From Nostoc punctiforme NIES-2108 (lineage in GTDB: Bacteria > Cyanobacteriota > Cyanobacteriia > Cyanobacteriales > Nostocaceae), in NCBI GenBank assembly GCA_003326195.1, contig LXQE01000029.1, forward strand, positions 460,639-524,638: DNA of 64,000 nt. The letters run 5' to 3'. Shown here piece by piece: positions 1 through 9,027 of the stretch (position 1 is its first letter; each line of letters begins with the position of its first letter). Made by a program: the position numbers and the translations under genes. Below the pieces are notes generated by a model. That model was not told where the DNA came from and searched no databases. It saw only the letters and a program-made list of their open reading frames with translations.

Positions 1-1
1 A

Positions 2-1252
2 CTCGTAACTGAGTCTAGCAACGATATTGTAAAGTATTTACAAGCTTGTTCAAGTAGTAGGGCAATGGTAATTGGCTCTTTGACTTTACGAATGAATGAT
101 GGACAAACCTTAATATGTCGTAGTCAAGGAGCAGTTATTCAACCTTGGTCTCCTGAATCTTCAGCTTTAATTCTCTTACGCTTGGAAAATAGAGTTTTAG
201 CCAGTAGTAATTTCGTTTTGTTGAACGAAAAAATTGATGAGTTAGCCAAAGAAGTTCAGAGACGAAAACAAGCAGAGGAAGCGCTTAAGAAAGCGAATCA
301 AGAGCTAGAAATTCGGGTTGAGGAACGTACAACTGCTTTACAAGACACACTAAATGAACTACAACTTACCCAAACTCAGCTTATCCAAGCTGAGAAAATG
401 TCTAGTTTAGGTCAGATGGTCGCTGGTATTGCCCATGAAATTAATAACCCCGTGAGTTTTATTTATGGAAACCTTCACCACGCTCATAAATACACTCAGG
501 ATTTACTGAAATTAGTACAAGTTTATCAACAAAATTTTCCAAATACTCTTCCAGAAATCCAACAGCAAATAGAAGAAATAGATTTAGATTTTTTGATTCA
601 AGATATAACTAAACTCTTCCAGTCAATGCAAGTGGGAGCAGAACGCATTCAGGAAATTGTTAAATCACTACGTAATTTTTCCAGGCTGGATGAAGCAGAA
701 CTTAAGCAAGTCAATATTCATGAAGGAATTGATAGTACTTTAATGATTTTGGAGCATCGCCTGCAAGCTAGGCATGAGTACCCAGAAATCAAAGTCATCA
801 AAAAATATAGTCAACTACCGAATGTAACTTGCTATCCTGGTCAACTCAATCAAGTGTTTATGAATATTCTGGCTAATGCGATTGATGCATTGGAAGCATC
901 GCCACTTAAGAGTCAGTATTCAGAAGTAAATACACAAAAAATTGAAAGTCAAAAACTGATAAATAATAATCCCCAAATTCAAATTAAAACTGAGCTAATC
1001 GATGAAAAATGGATAGCCGTTAGCATTGCTGATAATGGTTTGGGAATAAATGAACAAGTTCGCTCAAAGCTATTCGATCCGTTTTTCACCACTAAAACTG
1101 TGGGCAAAGGTACTGGACTAGGGCTATATATAAGTTATCAGATTATAGTTGAAAAACATAACGGGCAACTTAATTGTTTTTCTGTTCCAGGAAAAGGTGC
1201 AGAATTTGTAATTAAGATACCTATTCAATCAGTCTCATCAAATTTCAGTTAA
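2..1252 (+). CDS. Sensor histidine kinase, N-terminus outside window
   Basis: C-terminal part of a two-component sensor kinase. The frame is open from base 2 through the first ATG at 65, so the true start lies upstream of the window; the first residues look like the end of a PAS-like sensory domain. A charged coiled-coil linker follows (about bases 240-400), then HisKA with the phospho-acceptor His in GIAHEINNP (codon at 434), and a complete ATPase domain: N box ([11 protein letters not shown]), G1 (DNGLGI), F box (DPFFTT) and G2 (GTGLGL). No receiver domain follows. It converges on ndhB across a short hairpin. All catalytic boxes look intact, so it should be active; the signal and partner regulator are unknown. 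Confidence 0.9.
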   Translation, partial: LVTESSNDIVKYLQACSSSRAMVIGSLTLRMNDGQTLICRSQGAVIQPWSPESSALILLRLENRVLASSNFVLLNEKIDELAKEVQRRKQAEEALKKANQELEIRVEERTTALQDTLNELQLTQTQLIQAEKMSSLGQMVAGIAHEINNPVSFIYGNLHHAHKYTQDLLKLVQVYQQNFPNTLPEIQQQIEEIDLDFLIQDITKLFQSMQVGAERIQEIVKSLRNFSRLDEAELKQVNIHEGIDSTLMILEHRLQARHEYPEIKVIKKYSQLPNVTCYPGQLNQVFMNILANAIDALEASPLKSQYSEVNTQKIESQKLINNNPQIQIKTELIDEKWIAVSIADNGLGINEQVRSKLFDPFFTTKTVGKGTGLGLYISYQIIVEKHNGQLNCFSVPGKGAEFVIKIPIQSVSSNFS

Positions 1253-1263
1253 AAGATATGACA

Positions 1264-1293
1264 ACGCCTGTCTGCTAATTTGCAAACAGGCGT
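1264..1293. terminator. Hairpin between convergent genes
   Basis: Inverted repeat ACGCCTGT / ACAGGCGT with a 14-nt spacer lies in the 73-bp gap between the kinase stop and the ndhB stop. Only a weak T-rich stretch follows, but position and symmetry suit a bidirectional terminator. Confidence 0.5.
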
Positions 1294-1325
1294 GTCTTTG
1301 AGTACAAAGTTTAGTTGAGACTCGG

Positions 1326-2930
1326 TTAAATCTTAGCAGTAGAATCAACTGAAGATTGAGACTGACTAACCGAATCTAATTTTGGTAAAAGCAGGAGATT
1401 TTGTGCTTTTACATTACTGTTGATTGTTGCTTGCAAAAATGGAGTATTGGAGATGGAATTGTTAGCCAATGTAAACAGTGGATTTGACAAAATCCCTGCT
1501 ACGGTAGTGGCAATTAATGTTACTACCAACCCGACTTGCAAAGGTCTTAGCCCAGGCAAATCCCAACGCACTTGTGGATAATTCTTCACTGCGTCGGACA
1601 TTTCATGGGGTTCTTTGACTACCATCATCTTAACTACGCGAATGTAGTAGTAGATGGAGACGACGCTGGTAACTAAGCCCAGCAAAACTAACCAATAAAG
1701 TCCTGCTTGCCAACCAGCCCAGAATAAGTAAATCTTGCCGAAAAACCCAGCCAATGGTGGAATACCACCCAAGGAAAGCAGGGAGATACTCAACGCCAGT
1801 GTTAGGAGTGGGTCTTTTTGATATAAACCAGAGTATTCGGCAATCTGGTCGGTTCCGGTGCGTAGTGAGAACAGGATAATGCAGGTAAAACCGCACAGGT
1901 TCATGAACAGGTAAACCAGTAGGTAAAATATCATACTGGCATATCCTGCTTGTGTACCAGCAATCAAGCCAATCATCACAAACCCAGCTTGGGCAATGGA
2001 TGAATAGGCTAGCATCCGTTTCATGCTGGTTTGGGCTAGGGCGACTACGTTACCCAAGATCATGCTGAGAACGGCTAGAGCTGTGAAGACAAACCTCCAC
2101 TCGTCAGCAACAAGAGGGAAGGCTGTTGTCAGCAAGCGGATGGCTAGGGCAAATCCAGCTGCTTTGGAACCGACAGATAAAAAGGCGATGACTGGGGTGG
2201 GAGCGCCTTCGTAAACGTCTGGTGTCCACTGGTGGAAGGGTGCAGCGGAGATTTTGAAGCCAATACCTGCGATCGCAAAAACCAAGGCAATCACTAAACC
2301 TAAAGATTGTCCCACTTTCGTTGTGGCAATGCCATTTGCGATCGCACTTAGTTCGGTTTGTCCTCCAGATAGTCCATACAGCAGTGATACACCGTACAAA
2401 AATATTGCTGTACTGGAAGCTCCAATTAACAAGTATTTCAGCGCCGCTTCGTTGGAGCGGGGGTCACGCTTGGTATAACCTGTCAACAAGTAAGAGGAGA
2501 TACTCAGGGTTTCTAGGGAGATGAAAATCATCACCAACTCACTAGCCCCGGATAAAAACATCCCTCCTAAAGTAGCACTCAGCAAAATAGCGATGAATTC
2601 GGCTAAAGCGGTGCCACTCTGCTCAACGTAGCGAATTGACATCAGTATAGTCGCGATCGCAGACAAGGCAATAATACCGCGAAAGACAATACTCAGGTCA
2701 TCACTGTTAAAGCTACCGGTAAAACCGATGGGATTAGGAGAGTCCCATTGAAAATATAGGGCGACAATCGAAGCAAATAAACCTGCGATCGCTAGATATC
2801 CAATCCAGCGCGCGGATGTACGCCCCAAAATCAAATCAACAATCAAAACCCCCAAGAGGGTGAGAATAACAATCCCCTCTGGTAAAATCGTTCCAGCATT
2901 TAGCTGGGATGCAATATTAGCAAAATCCAT
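1326..2930 (-). CDS. ndhB: NAD(P)H-quinone oxidoreductase subunit 2
   Basis: NdhB, a proton-pumping membrane-arm subunit of the cyanobacterial NDH-1 complex in the thylakoid membrane, used in respiration, cyclic electron flow and CO2 uptake. The 534-aa product is almost entirely hydrophobic, with about 14 predicted helices, and carries the conserved NuoN/NdhB core (for example the [15 protein letters not shown] and [17 protein letters not shown] segments). The C-terminus beyond about residue 500 is polar and variable. The start is the ATG at 2930. It stands alone, as is usual for ndhB in cyanobacteria, with 330 bp of non-coding DNA upstream that must hold its promoter. Confidence 0.97.
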   Translation of the reverse strand: MDFANIASQLNAGTILPEGIVILTLLGVLIVDLILGRTSARWIGYLAIAGLFASIVALYFQWDSPNPIGFTGSFNSDDLSIVFRGIIALSAIATILMSIRYVEQSGTALAEFIAILLSATLGGMFLSGASELVMIFISLETLSISSYLLTGYTKRDPRSNEAALKYLLIGASSTAIFLYGVSLLYGLSGGQTELSAIANGIATTKVGQSLGLVIALVFAIAGIGFKISAAPFHQWTPDVYEGAPTPVIAFLSVGSKAAGFALAIRLLTTAFPLVADEWRFVFTALAVLSMILGNVVALAQTSMKRMLAYSSIAQAGFVMIGLIAGTQAGYASMIFYLLVYLFMNLCGFTCIILFSLRTGTDQIAEYSGLYQKDPLLTLALSISLLSLGGIPPLAGFFGKIYLFWAGWQAGLYWLVLLGLVTSVVSIYYYIRVVKMMVVKEPHEMSDAVKNYPQVRWDLPGLRPLQVGLVVTLIATTVAGILSNPLFTLANNSISNTPFLQATINSNVKAQNLLLLPKLDSVSQSQSSVDSTAKI

Positions 2931-3259
2931 GAGATGTATAGGTTTTGGCGATTAGACATTAAGGCTAACTCTGTTCACTCTAGCAAGTTTTCTAATCCCC
3001 GGACTAGCTCTTTTAACAAGAGCTTAACAGCTTGGATGCAGATGGCGATTGCACCAACCTTACTACTTTACCAGCAGCTTTCTCAGTATCCAGGGATTCA
3101 CTTAACAACTTTCCTACCTCGTTTTTCAGGCGTGACTTTTAGCGAATATCATCAATAATTATGCTGCAATCAGTGCGATAGTTACGTACAAAAAGCTGAT
3201 AAAATTAATAAGGGCACAGCAATGCTGTGCCCCAACAATATTCATAACTCCTAACTTTA
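2931..3259. other. Intergenic region upstream of ndhB
   Basis: About 330 bases between ndhB and the small secreted-protein gene. It should contain the ndhB promoter. No convincing coding frame, hairpin or operator was recognised; a 74-codon frame on the plus strand (2934-3158) has no family resemblance. Confidence 0.5.
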
Positions 3260-3532
3260 TTAAAAACCAACTGATGGCAGCTTGCCTTGTAGCGACTGAA
3301 ATTTAGTTTGAACACAATTGGCACAATTGCAACCAAGTTGATCAATAATCGGATGAAATTTTTGAATCAAGTTTGCTGTTACCACATCAGGGATTTTTTG
3401 TGTAGATACTACCGTCATAATTTGGGTAGCGTATGTAGATTTTAGGCTAGATGCGTTTGCTGGATTGACTACCAGCAGCATAGATACCAGAAATGCAGGA
3501 CAGGCAAGTAAAATCAGTTTGACAATTTTCAT
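3260..3532 (-). CDS. Small secreted cysteine-motif protein
   Basis: A 90-aa protein of unknown function. Residues 1-27 form a clear signal peptide (K near the start, hydrophobic core LILLACPAFLVSMLLVV, AxA-type end at NANA/S), so it should be exported to the periplasm or lumen. The mature part of about 60 residues has three cysteines in LGCNCANCVQ (CxCxxC), which could bind a metal or form disulfides. It has its own gap on both sides and is not clearly in an operon. The family was not recognised; secretion is well supported, the role is not. Confidence 0.75.
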   Translation of the reverse strand: MKIVKLILLACPAFLVSMLLVVNPANASSLKSTYATQIMTVVSTQKIPDVVTANLIQKFHPIIDQLGCNCANCVQTKFQSLQGKLPSVGF

Positions 3533-3610
3533 AATTCACACAAAGATAGCTTTGCTGATACAGCATAGCTAATAAATTGCCCAGCTTCAATTTTAATTAC
3601 CAGGTATTGC

Positions 3611-4669
3611 TTAACTACGCCCGAATCCTTGACCACGCAAAACCTTTGACCATACAAGTAATTCGCCCTGTTCACCGCCTGCGGCCAGTAACTTGCCTTG
3701 AGGATGCCAAGCTAGGGTAGAAAATCCTGCTGAGACACCTGTGATAATTTGGGATACTTCCTTAGCTTTGTTCCACAAACATAACCAGCCATCAGCAGCA
3801 GCAGAAGCGAGAAGGAAGCTTTTAGGTGCAAAGGCGATCGCATTAATCACACCTACATGATTTGTTAAAACTCGCGCTTCCCAACCTAAACTATCATCCT
3901 CTAACTTTTCCCACACCACAATACCTTCAACGCTAGAAGATGCCAATATTGGCGCACCTACTTTGGTCATAGCTTCTGACCATGCCAATTGGCGAATTTT
4001 ACCGGGGAAGCCACGCATCACCCAAGGATCGGGGTTGTTCCATTCTAAAACGGTGACACTGCGATCCATGTTGCCAGAAGCCAGAAATTTGCCATCGGGC
4101 GACCAAGCCATAGCTAAACTGACAGTAGTCATATCTAAGCTGTATGGTTCTTCATCCCAGTTTTGACTATGCCAAATCTTCACTCCCTTATAACCACTAA
4201 TGGCTAAGTATTGCCCGTCAATGCGCCAATCTATACCCAGTACTGAAGAGTTATCGAAATTCAGCGTCACGACAATTTCACGAGTATCTGCATCCCAAAC
4301 TTGGACGTAACGCCCCAAACTAAAAGCCAGTTGGTTACTGGTGTAATTCCAAGCTAGCTTGTCAACCCATGCGGGGGCATTTTCCAAGGTGGCGATTAAT
4401 TCAGTGTCACGCCAAATTTTTACCTGTCCATCTTGTCCACCAACGGCTAAAAATTTTCCATCTGGTGAAAAAGCTAGACAGTCTACTGATTTACCATTAC
4501 CAGTTTGTAAACTTGTGAGTTCGCCATCATTCCACAAAACTACTTCCCCCGCCGCGGAAGTTGCTGCTAAAGTTTTACCTTGTGGCGACCAAGCGATCGC
4601 AGTTACATAATCTGAAAGTGCCCCGGAATACTGTTGTTCAAATTCCTTAGATTTGGTTGTGGAGTTCAT
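3611..4669 (-). CDS. WD40 repeat protein
   Basis: A 352-aa protein made almost wholly of WD40 blades, recognisable by recurrent AWSPQGK/AFSPDGK/AWSPDGK starts and VxIW/VxLW ends about every 40 residues, giving roughly seven blades, i.e. one complete propeller. There is no signal peptide or kinase domain. Such propellers are protein-interaction scaffolds. It lies 86 bp downstream of, and in the same direction as, the COG0523 GTPase gene, so it may be in the same metal-regulated transcript and might act with it; this link is inferred from position only. Heptad repeats fill the gap between the two genes. Confidence 0.88.
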   Translation of the reverse strand: MNSTTKSKEFEQQYSGALSDYVTAIAWSPQGKTLAATSAAGEVVLWNDGELTSLQTGNGKSVDCLAFSPDGKFLAVGGQDGQVKIWRDTELIATLENAPAWVDKLAWNYTSNQLAFSLGRYVQVWDADTREIVVTLNFDNSSVLGIDWRIDGQYLAISGYKGVKIWHSQNWDEEPYSLDMTTVSLAMAWSPDGKFLASGNMDRSVTVLEWNNPDPWVMRGFPGKIRQLAWSEAMTKVGAPILASSSVEGIVVWEKLEDDSLGWEARVLTNHVGVINAIAFAPKSFLLASAAADGWLCLWNKAKEVSQIITGVSAGFSTLAWHPQGKLLAAGGEQGELLVWSKVLRGQGFGRS

Positions 4670-4681
4670 AGTTATGTATAG

Positions 4682-4750
4682 AAGTTAGGAGTTAGGAGTT
4701 AGAAGTTTGGAGTTAGGAATTTTTAACTCATAACTCATAACTCCTAACCC
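4682..4750. repeat. GTTAGGA-type heptad repeat cassette, inverted
   Basis: Tandem GTTAGGA heptamers followed by their inverse (AACTCATAACTCC...), forming a long imperfect hairpin between the GTPase and WD40 genes. It belongs to the short tandem heptanucleotide repeats well known in heterocystous cyanobacteria. Confidence 0.8.
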
Positions 4751-4755
4751 GCTTT

Positions 4756-5727
4756 TTAAGCTAGACAAGCGAGAAAATCTTGCTTGAGTTGGACTGCATC
4801 AAGGTTGCGGCCAATGAAGACTAATTCGTTTTTGGGGGTTTCGCTTGCTTTCCAGGGGCGATCGGGTTTGCCATCGAATATCATGTGTACTCCTTGGAAT
4901 ACAAATCGATTCTCTTCTCCAGCAATATTTAAAATGCCTTTCATCCGAAAGATATCTGGGCCTTGGGTACGCAGTAACTCGGAAATCCAAGCGTTTAATT
5001 TTTCTCCATCAACTGCACCTGCTTCTACTAAAGCCACAGAAAAGACAGTTTCATCGTGTACGTGGGCATCTTCCCCTAAGAAATCTGGATCAATTTCTAA
5101 TGCACGATCTAAATCAAAGGCTTTTACACCCAACAAAGCATCCATTCCTAGTTCAGAATTTTGGGTACGGTAGATTTTTGCGATCGCATTCATCGCCCGA
5201 ATCCGTTTTTCTAATTCATCTAACTCTTCTGGTGCTACCAAATCTGTTTTATTAAGTAAAATTACATCGGCAAAGGCAATCTGTTCTTGGGCTTCGTCTG
5301 CATCCCAGTGCTGAGAGATGTGCTTGGCATCTACAACTGTCACAACTGCATCTAGAGACAATTGGCTTTGTAAATCTTCATCAACAAAAAATGTCTGGAT
5401 CACTGGTGCTGGATCAGCTAATCCAGTCGTTTCAATTACTAAATGATCAAATTTATCGCGCCGCTTCATCAAATTGCCAATGATCCGAATTAAATCGCCG
5501 CGCACTGTACAACAGATACAGCCATTATTCATTTCAAAAATTTCTTCATCAGCATCGATAATCAATTGATTATCAATACCCACTTCCCCAAATTCATTGA
5601 CAATCACAGCAACTTTTTTGCCGTGTTCGTAGGTGAGGATGTGATTGAGTAGAGTCGTTTTACCTGCTCCCAAATAGCCTGTAAGAACAGTAACGGGAAC
5701 TGAATTGTTGATTACGTCAGCCACCAT
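4756..5727 (-). CDS. COG0523/CobW-family metal-chaperone GTPase
   Basis: A 323-aa G3E-family GTPase. It has a P-loop at residues 17-25 (GYLGAGKTT), the family metal-binding motif CICC at residues 70-73 inside MNNGCICCTVRGDL, a NKTD guanine-specificity motif near residue 160, and a C-terminal CobW_C domain with the usual VFQGVHMIFDG segment. Family members deliver Zn, Co or Ni to client proteins. A symmetric GATAATcATTATC site 30 bp upstream of the start resembles a Zur/Fur box, which favours a zinc-homeostasis member rather than the cobalamin-pathway CobW. The WD40 gene follows in the same direction. Family assignment is firm; the metal is inferred. Confidence 0.93.
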   Translation of the reverse strand: MVADVINNSVPVTVLTGYLGAGKTTLLNHILTYEHGKKVAVIVNEFGEVGIDNQLIIDADEEIFEMNNGCICCTVRGDLIRIIGNLMKRRDKFDHLVIETTGLADPAPVIQTFFVDEDLQSQLSLDAVVTVVDAKHISQHWDADEAQEQIAFADVILLNKTDLVAPEELDELEKRIRAMNAIAKIYRTQNSELGMDALLGVKAFDLDRALEIDPDFLGEDAHVHDETVFSVALVEAGAVDGEKLNAWISELLRTQGPDIFRMKGILNIAGEENRFVFQGVHMIFDGKPDRPWKASETPKNELVFIGRNLDAVQLKQDFLACLA

Positions 5728-5756
5728 ACTCTAAATTCCTCTTGTCTCACCTTATG

Positions 5757-5769
5757 GATAATCATTATC
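5757..5769. promoter_or_regulatory. Putative Zur/Fur-type operator
   Basis: GATAATcATTATC is a perfect 6-1-6 inverted repeat, 30 bp upstream of the GTPase start codon. It matches the core of Fur-family operators (Zur boxes in cyanobacteria are TGATAATNATTATCA-like). Position suits repression of the GTPase gene under metal sufficiency. Seen directly: symmetry and location; inferred: Zur as the binder. Confidence 0.6.
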
Positions 5770-6027
5770 GCCTATGATAAATCTTTTTATATTTTTGTGC
5801 GAATTTGCTGTTATTTTGAGTTTCAGCAAAATCATCACATAATTTAATCTAGAAACATTTTATTTTCTGCATCTGTAATAAGTCATAAATATTTACAAAT
5901 TGGTTGGACTGACAGGAATATTGCATACAAGCAAAACTACTCCTTTGGAGTACTCTTAGAGTAGCAACAGAAACTTCTACAGACTTATCGAAAGTCGCAG
6001 GTAGTGGCTTGACAATGCCACATTCAG

Positions 6028-6858
6028 CTATGCTGTTTGTTCTTTGCAATTTCTATAAAAGATAAAAGCGGCAAAAATAATAAAGGCAATAGCTATAAAT
6101 ATCTGAGAATATGTCCCATTACTGCGGTTACTCAAATTAACTCCAGGGATGATAGTCCAGTAACTATCGGCAATGGCAACTCCTTGCTTCTCTAACCACG
6201 TTCTCACTTCTCCTTCTCCACCCTCAGTCACAAATCCACTGACCGTTACTGTTTCACTTTTTGGATCTTTGTGAACATACTCTTCAATATCATCCTTGTC
6301 TAATGAAATAATCAAATGAACCGGGGTGTTAGACTGAGAGTTCTCTCTCAATGCAATATAGACTCTGGGCATTTTATTGCCCTTTTGTGTTACTAACACA
6401 TTGGGATCTGGATAGCCTGAAATATTAGCATAAAAACTGTGTTCAGCAATTTTACCGGAACTTAGTTGAGCGATGTTAATTGTACCGATATCTTTGCCGA
6501 ATGATTGCGCTAATGTAATATTTAGCATAATCAACCCGATTATTATAATAATTATCGGCATGAGGGCATTTTTTAGAAGTCGGTTATTTGTCAAATCATC
6601 AATTACATTCCACTTAGCAGAAAATTCTTTATCTGGATTTTGACTTTGAACTCGATTGCGTAAATAAGTCCCTAACAATATAACTGGAAGATTAAGGATC
6701 ATTATACTTACAGATTGCCACTGCTTACCAAACAGACTCATCTGCATTTCTCCCAAAAATTTAACTGGGCCAGTATAGTGAAAAAGCCAATATATTGTCA
6801 GCGCAAGATACGCACAATACGCTAGAGATAAATATTTTAATTTTTGATTGTTACTCAT
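6028..6858 (-). CDS. Hypothetical membrane protein with extracytoplasmic domain
   Basis: A 276-aa protein not assigned to a family. Predicted helices lie at about residues 10-26, 48-66 and 98-116 (a run of six isoleucines, IIIIII), followed by a soluble domain of about 130 residues, and a last helix at about 250-268 before a short tail (FYRNCKEQTA). The soluble part has beta-rich segments such as PRVYIALRENSQ and SETVTVSGFVTEGGEGEV. It stands alone between the GTPase and the hydrolase genes. The topology is visible; no catalytic motif was seen and no function is proposed. Confidence 0.7.
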   Translation of the reverse strand: MSNNQKLKYLSLAYCAYLALTIYWLFHYTGPVKFLGEMQMSLFGKQWQSVSIMILNLPVILLGTYLRNRVQSQNPDKEFSAKWNVIDDLTNNRLLKNALMPIIIIIIGLIMLNITLAQSFGKDIGTINIAQLSSGKIAEHSFYANISGYPDPNVLVTQKGNKMPRVYIALRENSQSNTPVHLIISLDKDDIEEYVHKDPKSETVTVSGFVTEGGEGEVRTWLEKQGVAIADSYWTIIPGVNLSNRSNGTYSQIFIAIAFIIFAAFIFYRNCKEQTA

Positions 6859-7185
6859 TTCTAAAACTTTTATTTCCGCTCACTTTTTAACCTAAGAGAG
6901 ATTAAACAGAGATCCGTACTTAAACGGAAATAGGGGCAGGTGTAGCAGTGCAATATAGCGATCGCTAATTTCACACCATTTACTACATCGCCCTTAGCTT
7001 TAGTAGCGTCCTAACCACAATCTCAAGGATATGGAGAAGAATTAAATCTTACTGATACCGGGTAAGATTTAAATCCTCTCTCCTAAGAGGAGAGAGGTCA
7101 GAGTATATTGCATACAAACGAGAAGTGCTATGCAATAATAATTATCACAAACAAGAAAATTATACTTTGATGGATAAGTGAAGAT
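6859..7185. other. Intergenic region with hairpins
   Basis: About 330 bases holding a hairpin AATCTTAC/GTAAGATT (about 7045-7070) and a perfect one, CCTCTCTCCT-AAG-AGGAGAGAGG at 7075-7097. The latter lies downstream of the minus-strand hydrolase gene's stop; it has no T-run in that direction, so it may be a repeat element rather than a terminator. Confidence 0.55.
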
Positions 7186-8097
7186 TTAATTTTCTGAAGA
7201 GAACAAAAAATCTTGAACTACTTCTAAAACAACTGCTGGATATTCTTCATGTAGTCCCAGAGAACCAGGAATGACAACACTTCTCACTCCTGGTAAAGCT
7301 ACCAAAGCGTTCATTTCTTCTCGTGATTTAGGGGCGCTGGATTCTCCAATTACTACCATGAGCGGTACGGTTAAAGACTGTACAAGTCCCAGAAAATCAG
7401 ATTGTTCGTGTACAGCATCAAGATTACCAGTTACAAAGGCAGCAGATGCAAATCGCGCTCCTGGTTGTTGAGTTGTCTGCCACTTCTTCTCAATGAAACT
7501 GGGTGTAATTTTAGCCGCATCAGTAAAGACATGGCGGCGGTACATAAAACTTAAGAAAGATTGGGTAGTGTTGAGTTTGTAGAGAGCTTGACCAAGTATA
7601 GGCGATCGCACCAATCCTCTCACAACGCCAGCTATTTGCTGACTTGCCCCCATTGTCGGCAAAGGCCCACGCCAAGTAGGAGCTAACAATACAATCCTTG
7701 AGAAAGCAGCCTGCTTCACAGCTAATTGTAAAACGTATGTAGCAGCATGACCAGCCGCCACCACAGTAACAGGAGTATTAAAAACAGCTTTGACAAAATC
7801 TTCCAGAAATTGCTGATATATTTCCGGTCGATAATTCAAACTAGGGCGAGAAGATTCACCAAATCCAGGCCAGTCTAAGGCTACAACTTGAAAATTGGGA
7901 GCTAGTAACTTGGCAAGTTCGCCGACTTCCAAACGCGTCGAAACACTGCTGAAAGATGGTAGTAGCAATAGCGGTGAACCTTTACCGAGGGTTTCATAAA
8001 CAACCCGCAATTGCTGATTTTCAAAATTCCAGAGATATTCTTGAACTACTCCACCAAAGCCAATAGCAGCAGAGGTAGATAATACATTGGTTGACAT
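7186..8097 (-). CDS. Alpha/beta-hydrolase fold protein lacking the nucleophile
   Basis: Alpha/beta-hydrolase of about 303 aa. The ATG at 8097 (MSTNVLSTSA) is preferred; a further ATG at 8133 adds twelve residues encoded by a heptad repeat. The fold signature is clear: LLLLPSFSSVSTR (oxyanion region), VVALDWPGFGESSRP, and a nucleophile elbow VVAAGHAATYVLQLA. The elbow should read GxSxG, but here is G-H-A-A-T, with Ala where the catalytic Ser belongs. A candidate His is kept near the C-terminus (LGLHEEYP). It may be a non-catalytic or altered member. It lies just downstream of sufE in the same direction, separated by a repeat cassette. Confidence 0.85.
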   Translation of the reverse strand: MSTNVLSTSAAIGFGGVVQEYLWNFENQQLRVVYETLGKGSPLLLLPSFSSVSTRLEVGELAKLLAPNFQVVALDWPGFGESSRPSLNYRPEIYQQFLEDFVKAVFNTPVTVVAAGHAATYVLQLAVKQAAFSRIVLLAPTWRGPLPTMGASQQIAGVVRGLVRSPILGQALYKLNTTQSFLSFMYRRHVFTDAAKITPSFIEKKWQTTQQPGARFASAAFVTGNLDAVHEQSDFLGLVQSLTVPLMVVIGESSAPKSREEMNALVALPGVRSVVIPGSLGLHEEYPAVVLEVVQDFLFSSEN

Positions 8098-8125
8098 GAC
8101 ACTAAATTTTGGTAGTTGTACCTTC

Positions 8126-8188
8126 TTTGTCATTTGTCATTTGTCCTTTGTCCTTTGCAAATGACCAATGACTAATGACTAATGACCA
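8126..8188. repeat. Heptad repeat cassette TTTGTCA/TTTGTCC and inverse
   Basis: Tandem TTTGTCA and TTTGTCC heptamers followed by AATGACC/AATGACT heptamers, which are their rough inverse, so the whole can fold back on itself. It lies between sufE and the hydrolase. The same family recurs at 11183-11261. Confidence 0.85.
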
Positions 8189-8191
8189 AGT

Positions 8192-8632
8192 TTAGTTAGG
8201 CAAATCTAACTTACATTCCAATGCTTTTTTTTGCATGGTTTTAAAAATGTTGTAAAACCCATTAGCACGGGAAGGTGTCAGGCTAACATTTAAACCTGTT
8301 TCTTGAATAAAATCTGGAGTAAGTTGGACAATCTCAGTTGGCGTGAGTCCCTGCAATCCTTCAACCAGAAGCCCTACTAATCCTTTGGTTAACTGGGAAT
8401 CGGAATCGCCCTGAAATACAACCTTACCGTCATCCAAGGCTGCGGTGATAAAAACTTGAGACACGCAACCAGGAACTTTATTTTCGGGTAATTTATCAGC
8501 TTCTGGGAACTCATTGAGCTTCTGAGCATACCAGATTAGCTGTTCGTAGCGTCGCTTCGGTTCGGAAGCGCGTTGAAAGCGCTGGACAATTTTAGCGAGC
8601 GCAGGTGGCAAAGAATCTAGAGTTGAGGACAT
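8192..8632 (-). CDS. sufE: SufE-family sulfur acceptor protein
   Basis: A 146-aa SufE. SufE takes persulfide sulfur from the cysteine desulfurase SufS, stimulates it, and passes sulfur to the SufBCD scaffold for Fe-S cluster assembly, needed in quantity for photosystem I. The active Cys is residue 56 in NKVPGCVSQV; QGDSDSQLTKGLVGLLVEGL is the usual loop after it. The length is typical. No other suf gene is nearby, which is normal for cyanobacterial sufE. Confidence 0.95.
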   Translation of the reverse strand: MSSTLDSLPPALAKIVQRFQRASEPKRRYEQLIWYAQKLNEFPEADKLPENKVPGCVSQVFITAALDDGKVVFQGDSDSQLTKGLVGLLVEGLQGLTPTEIVQLTPDFIQETGLNVSLTPSRANGFYNIFKTMQKKALECKLDLPN

Positions 8633-9027
8633 AACAGAAGCTGAAAACGATCGGTATCTCTTTGAGTGTAGATTATCTTTAGAGCGATTGCGCCTCCACT
8701 TCTCTTGGCATTATCAAGCTTGCCATTACTGACTCTAATTTATCAAATCCAGCTAATTACTGCGATCGCATTGATAAAGATCAGGCTTTTTTATGTGTGT
8801 AATCAGAGCGTAATGAGCAATCGAACAGAAAGTTACGCTAAGGCTGTAACCCTTACTGGATAAGCATTATATCAATCAATATTTTTGGCAATTCTCAATG
8901 TACCAATTAAGCTATTATAAGCACTGCTGCAATTTTTTGTTTTCACGCTGTCTGCCATGATTTTTTTATATAACAAATCATGGCAGACTAGTATTTTAAA
9001 AAATATTTGCAACTAATAAGCGTTGCA
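8633..9027. other. Intergenic region upstream of sufE
   Basis: About 395 bases between sufE and the double-glycine-leader gene. It should hold the sufE promoter. It carries a long perfect hairpin at 8950-8988 (listed separately). No further gene seen. Confidence 0.5.
8950..8988 (-). terminator. Strong hairpin downstream of the double-glycine-leader gene
   Basis: GTCTGCCATGATTT pairs perfectly with AAATCATGGCAGAC (14-bp stem, 11-nt AT-rich loop). It begins about 40 bp past the stop of the minus-strand gene that ends at 9028. No T-run follows on the minus strand, so it is a terminator or transcript-stabilising hairpin only by position. Confidence 0.45.

Noticed and set aside
2934..3158. 74-codon frame upstream of ndhB
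   Set aside because: No family resemblance or hydrophobic pattern, and it occupies the ndhB promoter region.
5849..6049. 66-codon frame between the GTPase and membrane protein genes
   Set aside because: Overlaps the end of the membrane protein gene and has no recognisable features.
8126..8188. Regular tandem repeats suggesting a CRISPR array here and at 11183-11261
   Set aside because: Units are 7 bp with no unique spacers; they are heptanucleotide intergenic repeats. No cas gene was seen in the window.
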